Source: Mesorhizobium loti (GTDB taxonomy: Bacteria > Pseudomonadota > Alphaproteobacteria > Rhizobiales > Rhizobiaceae). Taken from it: DNA of 64,000 nucleotides. The stretch covers positions 1 to 64,000 of the forward strand of contig NZ_QGGH01000012.1 of NCBI RefSeq assembly GCF_003148495.1, given 5' to 3'. Positions 17,773 to 25,023 of this stretch are shown piece by piece. Under the pieces are notes generated by a model. It was not told the DNA's origin and searched no databases. It saw only the letters and a program-made list of their open reading frames with translations. Positions within the stretch are counted from its first letter, which is position 1, and each line of letters starts with the position of its first letter. The position numbers were made by a program, and so were the translations under genes.

Positions 17773-18057
17773 ATGGCCACTACAGCCACGAGGAAGGAAA
17801 CACCCGTCTCGATGCGGTTTCGCGACGATGATCTCACCATCATCGACCGCGGCGCGGAGCTGCTCGGCCTGTCGCGAACTGAGTTCGTGCGGCGCGCAGC
17901 ACTCCACGAGGCGCAAGCGGCCATCCTCAACGAAACCGTCATCCGCGTGTCCCCGGAAGCCTATGACGCCTTCATGCAGGCGATCTCAGCCCCTGCCGCC
18001 GCCCCCCCGCCGAAGGCGGCGGAGCGGCTGCGTCGGTCCCCGCCCTGGGATCGCTAG
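17773..18057 (+). CDS. DUF1778 antitoxin (TacA-like)
   Basis: A 94-residue protein with an N-terminal ribbon-helix-helix (TPVSMRFRDDDLTIIDRGAELLGLSRTEFVRRAAL) that binds operator DNA, and a C-terminal tail rich in Ala/Pro ending in basic residues that would wrap the toxin. AGGAG at 17762-17766 gives 6-nt spacing to ATG 17773. The stop codon is directly followed by the GTG of the acetyltransferase gene, a zero-gap arrangement typical of DUF1778-GNAT modules such as TacAT and AtaRT. It presumably neutralises the toxin and represses the pair. High confidence on family from the RHH and the context. Confidence 0.9.
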   Translation: MATTATRKETPVSMRFRDDDLTIIDRGAELLGLSRTEFVRRAALHEAQAAILNETVIRVSPEAYDAFMQAISAPAAAPPPKAAERLRRSPPWDR

Positions 18058-18564
18058 GTGGCGCTTTCAGGCATCGAACTCCTCGACGACGCGCACCGCC
18101 TCGAAAGCTTCGATTGCGGCAAGCTGGCGCTTAACGCTTGGCTGGCCGGCTTCGCGCGAACGAACCAGGCCCGCGGGTTTACCCGCGTTCTGATCGTTCA
18201 CGACGAGGGAACAGTCGTCGGCTATTACGGCCTTGCGCCGGGCGTGATCCAGCCAAACAGCGCACCGCGCGCCATCCGCACCGGACGCCCGCCCGATCCG
18301 ATCCCCTGCCTGCTGATTGGCCAACTCGCCGTCGATCATCGCTATGCCGGACAAGGCATCGGCAGCGGCCTGGTCAAGGACGCGCTTCGTCGCTGCGTCG
18401 CCGGCGCCGAAATCGTCGCCGGCCGCGCGGTGGTGGTGCGGGCGATCGACGCCGAGGCCGAGGGCTACTGGCAGAGCTGGGGTTTTGTCCCGTCGCGAGA
18501 CAACCCGTCTATCCTGATGCGCTCGATCCAGGACGTGAGCCTCTGGCTGGCCGAAAGCCGCTAG
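18058..18564 (+). CDS. GNAT acetyltransferase toxin (TacT-like)
   Basis: A 168-residue GNAT-fold enzyme. In characterised relatives it acetylates the amino group of charged tRNAs and stops translation. The acetyl-CoA pyrophosphate loop is HRYAGQGIGSGLVKDALRR, preceded by the strand LLIGQLAVD. The N-terminus (LLDDAHRLESFDCGKLALNAWL) and the end (YWQSWGFVPS) match TacT-type toxins. GTG 18058 abuts the antitoxin stop, so the two are co-translated. Full length for the family, no visible lesion. It acts in the cytoplasm and is expected to be silent while antitoxin is present; role as an element-maintenance (addiction) module is inferred. Confidence 0.9.
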   Translation: MALSGIELLDDAHRLESFDCGKLALNAWLAGFARTNQARGFTRVLIVHDEGTVVGYYGLAPGVIQPNSAPRAIRTGRPPDPIPCLLIGQLAVDHRYAGQGIGSGLVKDALRRCVAGAEIVAGRAVVVRAIDAEAEGYWQSWGFVPSRDNPSILMRSIQDVSLWLAESR

Positions 18565-18764
18565 TCCATGCGCGTAGCGCCTCCGGCAGCGGCAGGGTCC
18601 GGGCGCGCCGGTCTGGCGGCCGGCCGGGCTCTAGTCGCGGCGTCCCGCCGCTCCCCGCGCCGGCTTCGCCGTCTCGGCCTTCGGGTGACGATCCCTCGCG
18701 CAGGGCCAGAGGGAGAGGGCGGCCGGCGCGGGGGCGGGGGACGCTGGAGAGAAGGGAAGTCACG

Positions 18765-19298
18765 ATGTCGATGATATTCATAGGTGGATCAGGCGAGATA
18801 TTCGAGCTGCCGGAACCTGCCATCACTCGCATCGGCGCAATCGTTGCTGCCGAGCACGGCGTGCTGATTGGCGACGCCTCGGGAGCGGATGCCGAGGCGC
18901 AAGGCCTGCTCGCGGGCTACAGGTACGAGCATGTCGGCGTCTTCCATGCCGGCAAGGAGCCCCGCAATAATTTGGGCGACTGGGCCGCCTACCATGTTCC
19001 GTCTCCTGACGATGCCAGAGGGGACTTTGTCCACGCCGCCAAAGACCGGGAGATGGCGCGGCGCGCCGACTTTGGCATGATGGTCTGGGACGGCGCATCG
19101 CCCGGCACGGCCGTCAACGTGCTTCGGCTCGCGATGACAAACAAGCCGTGCGTCATTTACGATCTGGCCAGGGGCAGCCTGGCGACCGCGTACAATGTGC
19201 AAGACTGGTGCGCCATGCTCCGCCATGCTGGTCCGGACGTCCGCCGGCAGGTCGAAGCCCGCATGACGCCGGAGGAGCGTCTGGCGTTGCCAGGATGA
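18765..19298 (+). CDS. SLOG-like nucleotide-binding protein
   Basis: A 177-residue protein with a Rossmann-type layout: IFIGGSGEIFELP at the N-terminus, GVLIGDASGADAEAQGLL, and DFGMMVWDGASPGTAVNVLRLA. These resemble SLOG/DUF2493-related proteins that bind nucleotide derivatives. GAAGGGAAG precedes ATG 18765. The C-terminus (VRRQVEARMTPEERLALPG) is helical. It is 200 bp downstream of the toxin gene behind a GC-rich spacer. It is the second SLOG-type protein in 3 kb, after the DUF2493 gene, but shares only the general fold pattern. Ligand and role are unknown. Confidence 0.7.
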   Translation: MSMIFIGGSGEIFELPEPAITRIGAIVAAEHGVLIGDASGADAEAQGLLAGYRYEHVGVFHAGKEPRNNLGDWAAYHVPSPDDARGDFVHAAKDREMARRADFGMMVWDGASPGTAVNVLRLAMTNKPCVIYDLARGSLATAYNVQDWCAMLRHAGPDVRRQVEARMTPEERLALPG

Positions 19299-19427
19299 TG
19301 TGCGCGCGGTCCACCGGCTGTCCGGCAGGCTCGATCCCATATGCTTGACCCGGCCCCTGTGCCCCCACCTCCGCTGTATGAACGGCCGGAGCCGGCCCCA
19401 ATTCGAAGCCGGCCCACACGCGCACGG

Positions 19428-19600
19428 CGGGGCGTCTGTCGAGGATGATCATCTTGACCCCGTCTCGCATCTGAAAGCGGGGGCAAGCGTGGCGAACATC
19501 CTGTCTTGGACGGTCATCCAACTTGGCTTCGAGGCACCGCCTATCGAGGGCGTGAAATTCGTTGCCTGCCGGCTCCAATCTCGAAACCGATCGGCCGCCA
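19428..19600 (-). pseudogene. Degenerate antisense DUF736 copy
   Basis: On the minus strand, one frame reads RPIGFEIGAGRQRIS and a second frame continues LEAKLDDRPRQDV and GVKMIILDRRP. Joined by a frameshift, these parallel the intact DUF736 gene at 20022 (TGFEIGAGWHRIS, LSVKLEAPEIG, NKKVILWNNP) in order and spacing. The N-terminal half is missing. The surrounding 19299-19841 has no other supportable gene. Confidence 0.55.
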
Positions 19601-19841
19601 TACCGAAGACGCAAGGCGGTTCACGCGCCGTGTTGCTGTTCGAGGTATCGGCGAGGCACGGGCAATGACCCGAGAGGCTGGCGCGGCAAGCATGTTCCGG
19701 CGATCCGGCACCTTTGCGTGGGCGGCCAAGCGTTAGCGGCCAGGGTTCTTGTCCATCTGCCGCATCCGGGGCCATTCCCGTTTCATGTCGCCTTTGTAGA
19801 CGACCGCCTGCTTTGTGCGGTCAACCCCCGTTGGGGGTACA

Positions 19842-19948
19842 CTCGGCGAATATTCTGGAAAATTCGATTTCTGTTTTTTGTCCGCGGGCAGGCGAAGGGC
19901 CTGCCCGCAATTTTTCGGCAAATAGAATTTTCCAGAATTTTCGCCGAG
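19842..19948. repeat. 107-bp near-perfect palindrome
   Basis: Arms 19842-19870 and 19920-19948 are 29 bp each and match at 27 of 29 positions as inverted repeats. The centre holds a second perfect 10-bp stem, GCGGGCAGGC (19884-19893) and GCCTGCCCGC (19899-19908), with a GAAGG loop, followed on the plus strand by AATTTTT. A smaller hairpin, ACCCCC-GTT-GGGGGT, lies at 19824-19838. It ends 73 bp before DUF736. It could be a miniature insertion element, a cruciform-forming recombination or transfer site, or a strong terminator. Confidence 0.85.
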
Positions 19949-20021
19949 ATGACCGCAGCAGGACGGCCCTCTCCTTTGGCGCCATCGGGAATGGTCCCGA
20001 TGCAACCGAAGGAGAACTACC

Positions 20022-20345
20022 ATGGCCACCACGATCGCAAACCTCACCACCAAGGCCGACGGCTCGATGGAAGGCGTCTTTGCCACGCTCCGGGTCAACG
20101 CCCCGATCACCCTTATCCCGAACACCAACAAGTCGCGCGAGGACGCGCCCGACTACCGGATCGTCAACAAGCGCACGGGCTTCGAGATCGGAGCCGGCTG
20201 GCACCGCATCTCCCAGCGTTCGGGCGAGGAGTACCTCTCGGTCAAGCTGGAAGCCCCCGAGATCGGCGTGATCTTCGGCAATCTCGCCCCCGCCCCGGGT
20301 GGCGAGGAGAACAAGAAGGTCATCCTCTGGAACAATCCCCAGTGA
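20022..20345 (+). CDS. DUF736 protein
   Basis: A 107-residue beta-rich protein of the DUF736 family, widespread on alphaproteobacterial plasmids and ICEs, usually next to transfer or replication genes. Motifs: ANLTTKADGSMEGVFATL, APDYRIVNKRTGFEIGAGWHR, EEYLSVKLEAPEIGVIFGNLA. AAGGAG lies 9 nt before ATG 20022. The gene stands alone behind the 107-bp palindrome and is followed by a hairpin at 20357-20383. Biochemical function is unknown; the family is sometimes abundant as mobile-element cargo. Confidence 0.88.
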   Translation: MATTIANLTTKADGSMEGVFATLRVNAPITLIPNTNKSREDAPDYRIVNKRTGFEIGAGWHRISQRSGEEYLSVKLEAPEIGVIFGNLAPAPGGEENKKVILWNNPQ

Positions 20346-20356
20346 CAGCCACGAAC

Positions 20357-20383
20357 GGGCCGGCTTCGAAAGGGGGCCGGCCC
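20357..20383 (+). terminator. Hairpin after DUF736
   Basis: GGGCCGGC (20357-20364) and GCCGGCCC (20376-20383) form an 8-bp stem with an 11-nt loop, followed by CTTCACCTCACC. The lack of a T tract suggests a transcript-stabilising or attenuating hairpin between DUF736 and the next gene. Confidence 0.45.
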
Positions 20384-20417
20384 CTTCACCTCACCTTCCC
20401 GGAACAAGGAGGCTACG

Positions 20418-20708
20418 ATGAGCCGCTATACGATCACAGTCACTGGCACCGTCACCGGACACGGCCGCTCCGACCGCGAGGCCATCATCGGCTACGACCC
20501 GCCGCTGCGAACCTACTTCCTGCAGGCATTCCCCCACGAAGAGACCGACGAACCGGCGCTGTGGCTTGGCACTCACGATCAGGCGTTTGAGATGCTTGAC
20601 GATCTTCACCACGCCGCCATGGCGCACGGCTATGATTTCATGCCGCTGCCGTCCGATGTCGCCACAAAGCTGGCGGATGACAAGGCTGCTACCGGTGATC
20701 GTCCGTAG
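20418..20708 (+). CDS. Conserved hypothetical protein, 96 aa
   Basis: A 96-residue protein beginning MSRYTITVTGTVTGHGRSDREAI in part, with a beta-hairpin-like start and an amphipathic helix (HDQAFEMLDDLHHAAMAHG). AAGGAGG is 6 nt before ATG 20418, an excellent ribosome site. It follows DUF736 by 72 bp and precedes a strong terminator, so the two may form a short operon. No family recognised; similar proteins sit beside DUF736 on related elements. Confidence 0.68.
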   Translation: MSRYTITVTGTVTGHGRSDREAIIGYDPPLRTYFLQAFPHEETDEPALWLGTHDQAFEMLDDLHHAAMAHGYDFMPLPSDVATKLADDKAATGDRP

Positions 20709-20761
20709 CGTGGAATCTTCGGGGAATTGCTGAAACGCCTCCATCAGCCTGATTAGGCGAA

Positions 20762-20816
20762 CGCGCAAAAAAAGGGCCCGCGACGGATGCTCCGTCGCAG
20801 GCCCTTTTTTTGCGCG
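20762..20816. terminator. Strong bidirectional intrinsic terminator
   Basis: CGCGCAAAAAAAGGGCC (20762-20778) pairs perfectly with GGCCCTTTTTTTGCGCG (20800-20816), extended by GCGACGGA/TCCGTCGC around a TGC loop, with one mismatch. The A7/T7 tracts make it work on both strands. It closes the DUF736 unit. Confidence 0.93.
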
Positions 20817-20844
20817 CGTCGTAGTGAGCCGCAACAGTCCCTCA

Positions 20845-20949
20845 TCACCCTGACCGCGCGGTAATGACGATCACTCCTTCGTTCTCAGCGATGGCCTCGA
20901 CGACCAATCCCGCCGGGATCAAGGACGACAAACGCAAATTTCTCACCAT
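20845..20949 (-). pseudogene. ISL3-family transposase N-terminal remnant
   Basis: A 34-codon frame from ATG 20949 reads MVRNLRLSSLIPAGLVVEAI then AENEGVIVITARSG, the characteristic start of ISL3-family transposases, where a zinc-binding segment should follow. It stops at 20845 and the rest of the element is absent. Confidence 0.6.
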
Positions 20950-20997
20950 GGTGCTGATTCCCCTCAGAAAACGGCACCACGCCGCCATGCAACATCA

Positions 20998-21288
20998 TCA
21001 AATGTGAGTCAGACCCCTATAGTGGCCGATTGACATCGGATAGGTGGATCGCGGCTGATAGCCGCGCATCCGCTTGGCGCGCAGCAGCTGGAGGAAAAGC
21101 TCGACAGCTTCGCCCTCGGTATCGAAAGAGTGCTGTACCGTGCGGCCGGTGGTTCCGATCCGACCCCAACGGCGGACCAGGCAGGTCTGGCCGAACAGGG
21201 TCTCCTCGATCGACAGCGCATAGAAGCGCGCCATGTTCCGATCCGCGTCGCGGCGTTCGATACAGAGGCGATAGAGCTGCGCGATCAT
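20998..21288 (-). CDS. WGR-domain protein
   Basis: A 96-residue protein that is nearly all WGR domain, the Trp-Gly-Arg module known from PARPs and from small bacterial proteins. The signature is LVRRWGRIGTTGRTVQHSFD, followed by the helix EAVELFLQLLRAKRMRGYQ. The N-terminus (LYRLCIERRDADRNMARFYAL) forms the first strands. WGR modules bind DNA or RNA ends; small stand-alone versions are common on rhizobial plasmids, function unknown. Complete with no lesion; bounded upstream by about 210 bp without a recognisable gene. Confidence 0.87.
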   Translation of the reverse strand: MIAQLYRLCIERRDADRNMARFYALSIEETLFGQTCLVRRWGRIGTTGRTVQHSFDTEGEAVELFLQLLRAKRMRGYQPRSTYPMSIGHYRGLTHI

Positions 21289-21501
21289 TGCGGAGAGAAT
21301 CGCGCAGCCGGACGCGCGCGTCCAATGAATGGTTTGAATCAGCGGACGCGGATCGATTCACTCTCGTGATGGATGGAACCGAACGTCAGTCGTTCAGCAG
21401 CGTCTTTGATGGCCTTCCCCGAAGAGATGTAGCCAATCCTCGTTGGGCCGGAGTCATGGGCGGTCGGTGATAACGAAAATCGACGCGATTGGCGCGTCTG
21501 G

Positions 21502-21843
21502 CTACTTTGGCTGCCGAGCAAGGAATTCCGTTATCAGGCCCTGCACCACCTCCTGCATGGTTGTTCTGTTGCGCGCGCAATGGACCTGCAGCTCGATCAT
21601 CTGCGAGACCGGAATGCGTGTGTGCAGCCGGGCTGTCCCGCCGTCTGCCTTTGGCCTTTCGAGCTCCGCCTTCGCCTTTCTGGCAGACTGGGTTCTCGTC
21701 TGCTGCTCCAGGTTGTCCGTTTCGCTGATGCTGGATTCCACGATGGCAGCCATGTTGCGCGAGAACGGATCATCCGAACGGGCACGCGGTTTCAAGGCGG
21801 GCAGCGGCAATTGGTTTGCGGTCCGATCGCTTTTCTCGTTCAT
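21502..21843 (-). CDS. Ribbon-helix-helix partition partner of ParA (ParG-like)
   Basis: A 113-residue protein whose C-terminal half is a ribbon-helix-helix: RLHTRIPVSQMIELQVHCAR and TTMQEVVQGLITEFL. The N-terminal half is flexible and charged. Its ATG overlaps the ParA stop codon (ATGA), so the two are translationally coupled. This matches type Ib partition systems, in which a small RHH protein binds the centromere and stimulates the ParA ATPase through its mobile N-terminus. Sequence identity to ParG is not claimed; assignment rests on the fold pattern and gene order. Confidence 0.75.
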   Translation of the reverse strand: MNEKSDRTANQLPLPALKPRARSDDPFSRNMAAIVESSISETDNLEQQTRTQSARKAKAELERPKADGGTARLHTRIPVSQMIELQVHCARNRTTMQEVVQGLITEFLARQPK

Positions 21844-22532
21844 TGGGGGGTGGCTCCGTTCAGTTTGCGGATGATCTCGGCGGTCAGGGCATTCGTTTGG
21901 TCGCGAGCGTCCTGCACGGCCTTGTTCACGGGCTGGACTTCGTAAAGCGTCCCGGCGGTGGCGATTGAGGCGAAGGTCGGCCGTTGCGACAAAAACGTCT
22001 CAAGCACGCTGGCATCGGCCTGCCGCAGCAGCTGGATCGCCGTGCGAAAGGCCATCGTGTTGTGCTCGATCCCCGAAACCATGTTGAGCATCACCGAGTA
22101 GGGAATTTCGCGATGGCGTCCGCCAAGCGAGCGGATGTGCCGGATCAGACCCAGGCATTGCTTGACATCGAAGACGTGCGCTTTCGTCGGGATCAGCACG
22201 AAGTCGGCGTTGGCGACGGCCGGTCCGAGGGCGGCCACGGCCGTGCCTTGGACGTCGACCAGCAGCAGGTCCTCGGCGTCGGATTGCGCCAGGCGATCGA
22301 TCAGTTCGTCGGTCGAGTTGATGGGGATGACGTCGATGTTTGAAAGAGCGTACCCGGCGCGGCGACTGTTTTTGCTCCACTCCAGCGCTGACAGTTGCGG
22401 ATCGGTGTCGAGCACCGTCACCCGATGACCGGCGGCGGCGAACTCGCCAGCGAGCAGGATGGTGGTCATGGTCTTGCCGACCCCGCCTTTGGGAGAGGCC
22501 ACTGTGATTTGCACCGCGCGTTGTTCCGGCAT
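21840..22532 (-). CDS. parA: ParA-family partition ATPase
   Basis: A 230-residue deviant Walker ATPase. Walker A is SPKGGVGKT (residues ~13-21) with the signature lysine, followed by LDTDPQLSALEW (A') and LLLVDVQGTA (Walker B). No N-terminal DNA-binding domain is present, so it is the small ParA form that works with an RHH partner. ATG 22532 is chosen; an upstream in-frame extension would run through inverted repeats at 22552-22597 and is unlikely to be coding. ParA moves or positions the replicon by ATP-dependent binding to the nucleoid. The region upstream is rich in inverted repeats, a probable centromere/operator. Confidence 0.9.
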   Translation of the reverse strand: MPEQRAVQITVASPKGGVGKTMTTILLAGEFAAAGHRVTVLDTDPQLSALEWSKNSRRAGYALSNIDVIPINSTDELIDRLAQSDAEDLLLVDVQGTAVAALGPAVANADFVLIPTKAHVFDVKQCLGLIRHIRSLGGRHREIPYSVMLNMVSGIEHNTMAFRTAIQLLRQADASVLETFLSQRPTFASIATAGTLYEVQPVNKAVQDARDQTNALTAEIIRKLNGATPQ

Positions 22533-22551
22533 TGTCTTTTCCCAATGTTGC

Positions 22552-22746
22552 GTCACCTTGGCGTCAAGGCGCATAGGCGATTTGGCGCCAAAGTGACTTT
22601 CTTGCATTATGCAAATGCGCCGATGCTACAAAGTGCGAAGGCACGTAAGTGCCTAGGTGATAACACGAATGTGCGCATTTGATGCAATGTTCCGGGATGC
22701 ATAAATGGCTCTGGACTATCGAAACATCTGATCAGTATAATGTTTC
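22552..22746. promoter_or_regulatory. Inverted-repeat block upstream of parA, candidate centromere/operator
   Basis: Four repeat structures occur in 195 bp. (1) 22552-22567 and 22582-22597 are 16-bp inverted copies of GTCACYTTGGCGYCAA (14/16 identical). (2) TTGCAT and CAAATGCGC at 22602-22620 recur inverted at 22673-22687, with a 4-bp insertion in one copy. (3) AGGCAC-GTAA-GTGCCT at 22639-22654. (4) GAAACAT-N12-ATGTTTC at 22721-22746. RHH partition proteins bind such repeats both as parS and to repress parA. Confidence 0.68.
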
Positions 22747-22862
22747 ATGGTGAATTGCGTACGCTAAGGGCGAACAGAGCAAGAACCCGAGTGCGATATC
22801 GGCCGCATTGCACTTGATCTCTGTGGATAGCGATTTTGAGCAGTTCTTGTTCCGACCCCATC

Positions 22863-23267
22863 ATGCGGCTGACGCCGGCTCTCTGCGAACAGCTCCAGAA
22901 ACGCATGCTCGATGCGTGTCGGAAGATCGCCACGGATCATGGATTGGTCGTCGAAAGCGCGAGCTGGCGCAATCTGGACAACGGCCTTGCGTTCGAGCCG
23001 GTGTTCCGGGTCAGCATCCCCGCTTCCGACGGGACCGCGTTCAACCTGGAAAAGGACATGTTCGCCTATCTGGCCGAGCATTACGGCTTGGCGGCTTCCG
23101 ACTTCGGACGTGAGTTCACCACCGGAAGCGAAAGGTTCCGGATCACCGGCATCGATCCGAAGCGGCCAAAATACCCCATCTCCGCCGAACGCATTCCCGA
23201 CAGGCGCGGCTTCAAGTTCACCGCCGAAAACGTCGTCATGCTGCTGCGGGCACAAGCTCAGACTTGA
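22863..23267 (+). CDS. Conserved hypothetical protein, 134 aa
   Basis: A 134-residue soluble protein starting MRLTPALCEQLQKRML. It has a helix, then beta strands (GLVVESASWRNL, FEPVFRVSIPASDG), a helix with LAEHYGL, and ends VVMLLRAQAQT. It is divergent from parA across the repeat block. No clear ribosome site precedes ATG 22863; a TTG 27 nt earlier is an alternative. No family recognised, but composition and codon use look coding. IS66 debris begins right after its stop codon. Confidence 0.6.
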   Translation: MRLTPALCEQLQKRMLDACRKIATDHGLVVESASWRNLDNGLAFEPVFRVSIPASDGTAFNLEKDMFAYLAEHYGLAASDFGREFTTGSERFRITGIDPKRPKYPISAERIPDRRGFKFTAENVVMLLRAQAQT

Positions 23268-23309
23268 TGTTCCCGAGACGTTCCTGATCTTGGCCAAAAT
23301 CGCAGCTTC

Positions 23310-23525
23310 GGGCCGATTGGGCCAAATACGCCTGCCGGACCTGCGCGACGGTGCTGCAGGCGCCAGCTCCGGAGCGGCCGACGCCGGCGGCCTGGCGACG
23401 CCGGCGCAGGTGCTGGTCAGCAAATATTGCGACCAAACACCGCTCTATCGGCAGTCGCAGATCTTTGCCCGCCATGGCCTCGATCTTCCGCGCCGACTGG
23501 GTTGGCGACTACTTTCTTGTGAGCC
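23310..23525 (+). pseudogene. IS66-family transposase (TnpC) fragment
   Basis: Three frames together read KYACRTCATVLQAPAPERP, then VLVSKYCDQTPLYRQSQIFA and RHGLDLPR, then RADWVG, a stretch from the zinc-binding and following region of IS66 TnpC. At least two frameshifts separate the parts, and both ends of the element are missing. Confidence 0.75.
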
Positions 23526-23601
23526 GCCGTAAAAATTTTTGCAGGTGTCAGTCGCATACGACCTTTGCTGCTACACAGGCCTTCAAGATGGTCAAGTTTC
23601 G

Positions 23602-24990
23602 CTAGGCTACCGAAGCAACGTTCACTGGATGTCGCTTCAAAATGTCGCGGAGGACCCGAAGAACACTGTGTAGTTCGCTAGGATTTTTCGGAGCACCCAA
23701 ACATATGCGGACCGCACCTGGCTCAGCTTCTCTCACGGCCGAAGCGATCGGGGGCGTTACAAGGATCCCACGAGCCCGCGCAGCGGACACAAATTGATCT
23801 GAGGACCACTCGCGGGGCAAAGGCAACCAGCCATAAAACGCTGGACTCGGAATCCTCGCAACGTCAGGGAAGGCTTCCAGCAGAAGGCGGTAGCGCTCCA
23901 AAGCATCTCGTCGCCGCTCCAGCAACAGTTCATCGAACTTCCCGCTGGCAATCAGGCGCACGACGGCTTCGCCCAACATTGGAGCGACAAACCAAGCAGA
24001 AGCATGCAAAAGAAGCTCGATTTGCGCCACATAGGATGCGGGGACCGTCAAAGTTCCAAGCCGGAAACCGGGAGCGATGCATTTAGAATATGACGTGATG
24101 TAGAAGGTTCGGGTTGGAGCCAGGGATGCAAGCGGGAGCGGGCGTTCAGGGAAGAAAAAGCCATAGACATCATCCTCAATCAAAGCCAGATCGAACTCGT
24201 CTGCCAACTCGGCGATCTGATGTCGCCGGGCAGCCGTCATTGTCCGGGCGGTGGGGCTGTGCAACGTTGGCATGCAGTAAAGCACCCTTGCCTTTGTCTT
24301 CTGGCAGGCCTCTTTCAGAGCGTTCGGAACCATACCCTCTTCGTCCATCTCAACTGGAACTAAAGTCAGGTTGCTGGCCGCCGCAACTGCTTTGAAACCA
24401 GAGTAGGTTAGGTCGTCGACCAGAACGCTATCGCCGGGCTTGGCGACCAAGCGCAACGTCATATCGATGGCGTGCTGGGCTCCATTACACAAAAACAACC
24501 GCGATGGTTCGATATTGTAGGAGTCGTCGGATAGTGAGGCGGCGATGATCTCGCGGTGCCTCCATATGCCCGCGTGCGGGTGGTAGCGGAGCAGGGGAGC
24601 AAGATCATCTTCGCGGATCACGTCGCCTAGGAGTGCCGATAGGATCTTCGTTTCCTTACCATCCGCGGGCATATTCAATGCTAAATTCACTGGCTCGTGT
24701 CTTGCCACAGTTTCCGATCGGATACCTGCGCGCTTGCGCACGAATGTGCCCTGTCCGACGTGACCGCTCACGACACCGCGCTGTTCGGCCTCCTGGTAAG
24801 CCTTGCTGACCGTACCAACGGAAAGACCAAGTTCTCGTGCCAGGTCACGATGAGCTGGCAAACGGTCGCCTTCCGACAGCAAACCGTCTGCGATGTCCTC
24901 TTCTAAAGCATTAACTAGTGCAAGATAGCGCGGGCCCTCAGCGCTTAGCAGCCGCGGCCGCCAGCCTGATAACGTCTCGTCCAAGGTCAT
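23602..24990 (-). CDS. MocR/PdxR-type regulator (GntR-HTH plus aminotransferase domain)
   Basis: A 462-residue regulator with an N-terminal GntR winged helix (residues ~24-85: DGLLSEGDRLPAHRDLAREL, VGTVSKAYQEAEQRG, GQGTFV) and a C-terminal class I aminotransferase-fold domain that binds PLP. The Schiff-base lysine is K303 in ITSYSKCIAPGFR, with D273 in EDDVYG. MocR proteins sense amino compounds through PLP and bind direct repeats. ATG 24990 is preferred because GAGG lies 8 nt upstream; ATG 25020 lacks one. It starts 33 bp after the aldehyde dehydrogenase stop, so it is the last gene of that operon and likely autoregulated through the 21-bp repeats at 27850. Confidence 0.9.
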   Translation of the reverse strand: MTLDETLSGWRPRLLSAEGPRYLALVNALEEDIADGLLSEGDRLPAHRDLARELGLSVGTVSKAYQEAEQRGVVSGHVGQGTFVRKRAGIRSETVARHEPVNLALNMPADGKETKILSALLGDVIREDDLAPLLRYHPHAGIWRHREIIAASLSDDSYNIEPSRLFLCNGAQHAIDMTLRLVAKPGDSVLVDDLTYSGFKAVAAASNLTLVPVEMDEEGMVPNALKEACQKTKARVLYCMPTLHSPTARTMTAARRHQIAELADEFDLALIEDDVYGFFFPERPLPLASLAPTRTFYITSYSKCIAPGFRLGTLTVPASYVAQIELLLHASAWFVAPMLGEAVVRLIASGKFDELLLERRRDALERYRLLLEAFPDVARIPSPAFYGWLPLPREWSSDQFVSAARARGILVTPPIASAVREAEPGAVRICLGAPKNPSELHSVLRVLRDILKRHPVNVASVA

Positions 24991-25023
24991 GTCCCGCGCC
25001 TCTTTTGCTATTTGTCTCATCCC

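Noticed and set aside
19153..19614. Minus-strand open frame of 153 codons near DUF736
   Set aside because: Only its central part resembles DUF736 after a frameshift, and its C-terminal part overlaps the SLOG gene; treated as a remnant instead.
22639..22654. CRISPR-like repeat upstream of parA
   Set aside because: Repeats are inverted, few and unevenly spaced; no spacer array or cas genes anywhere in the window.
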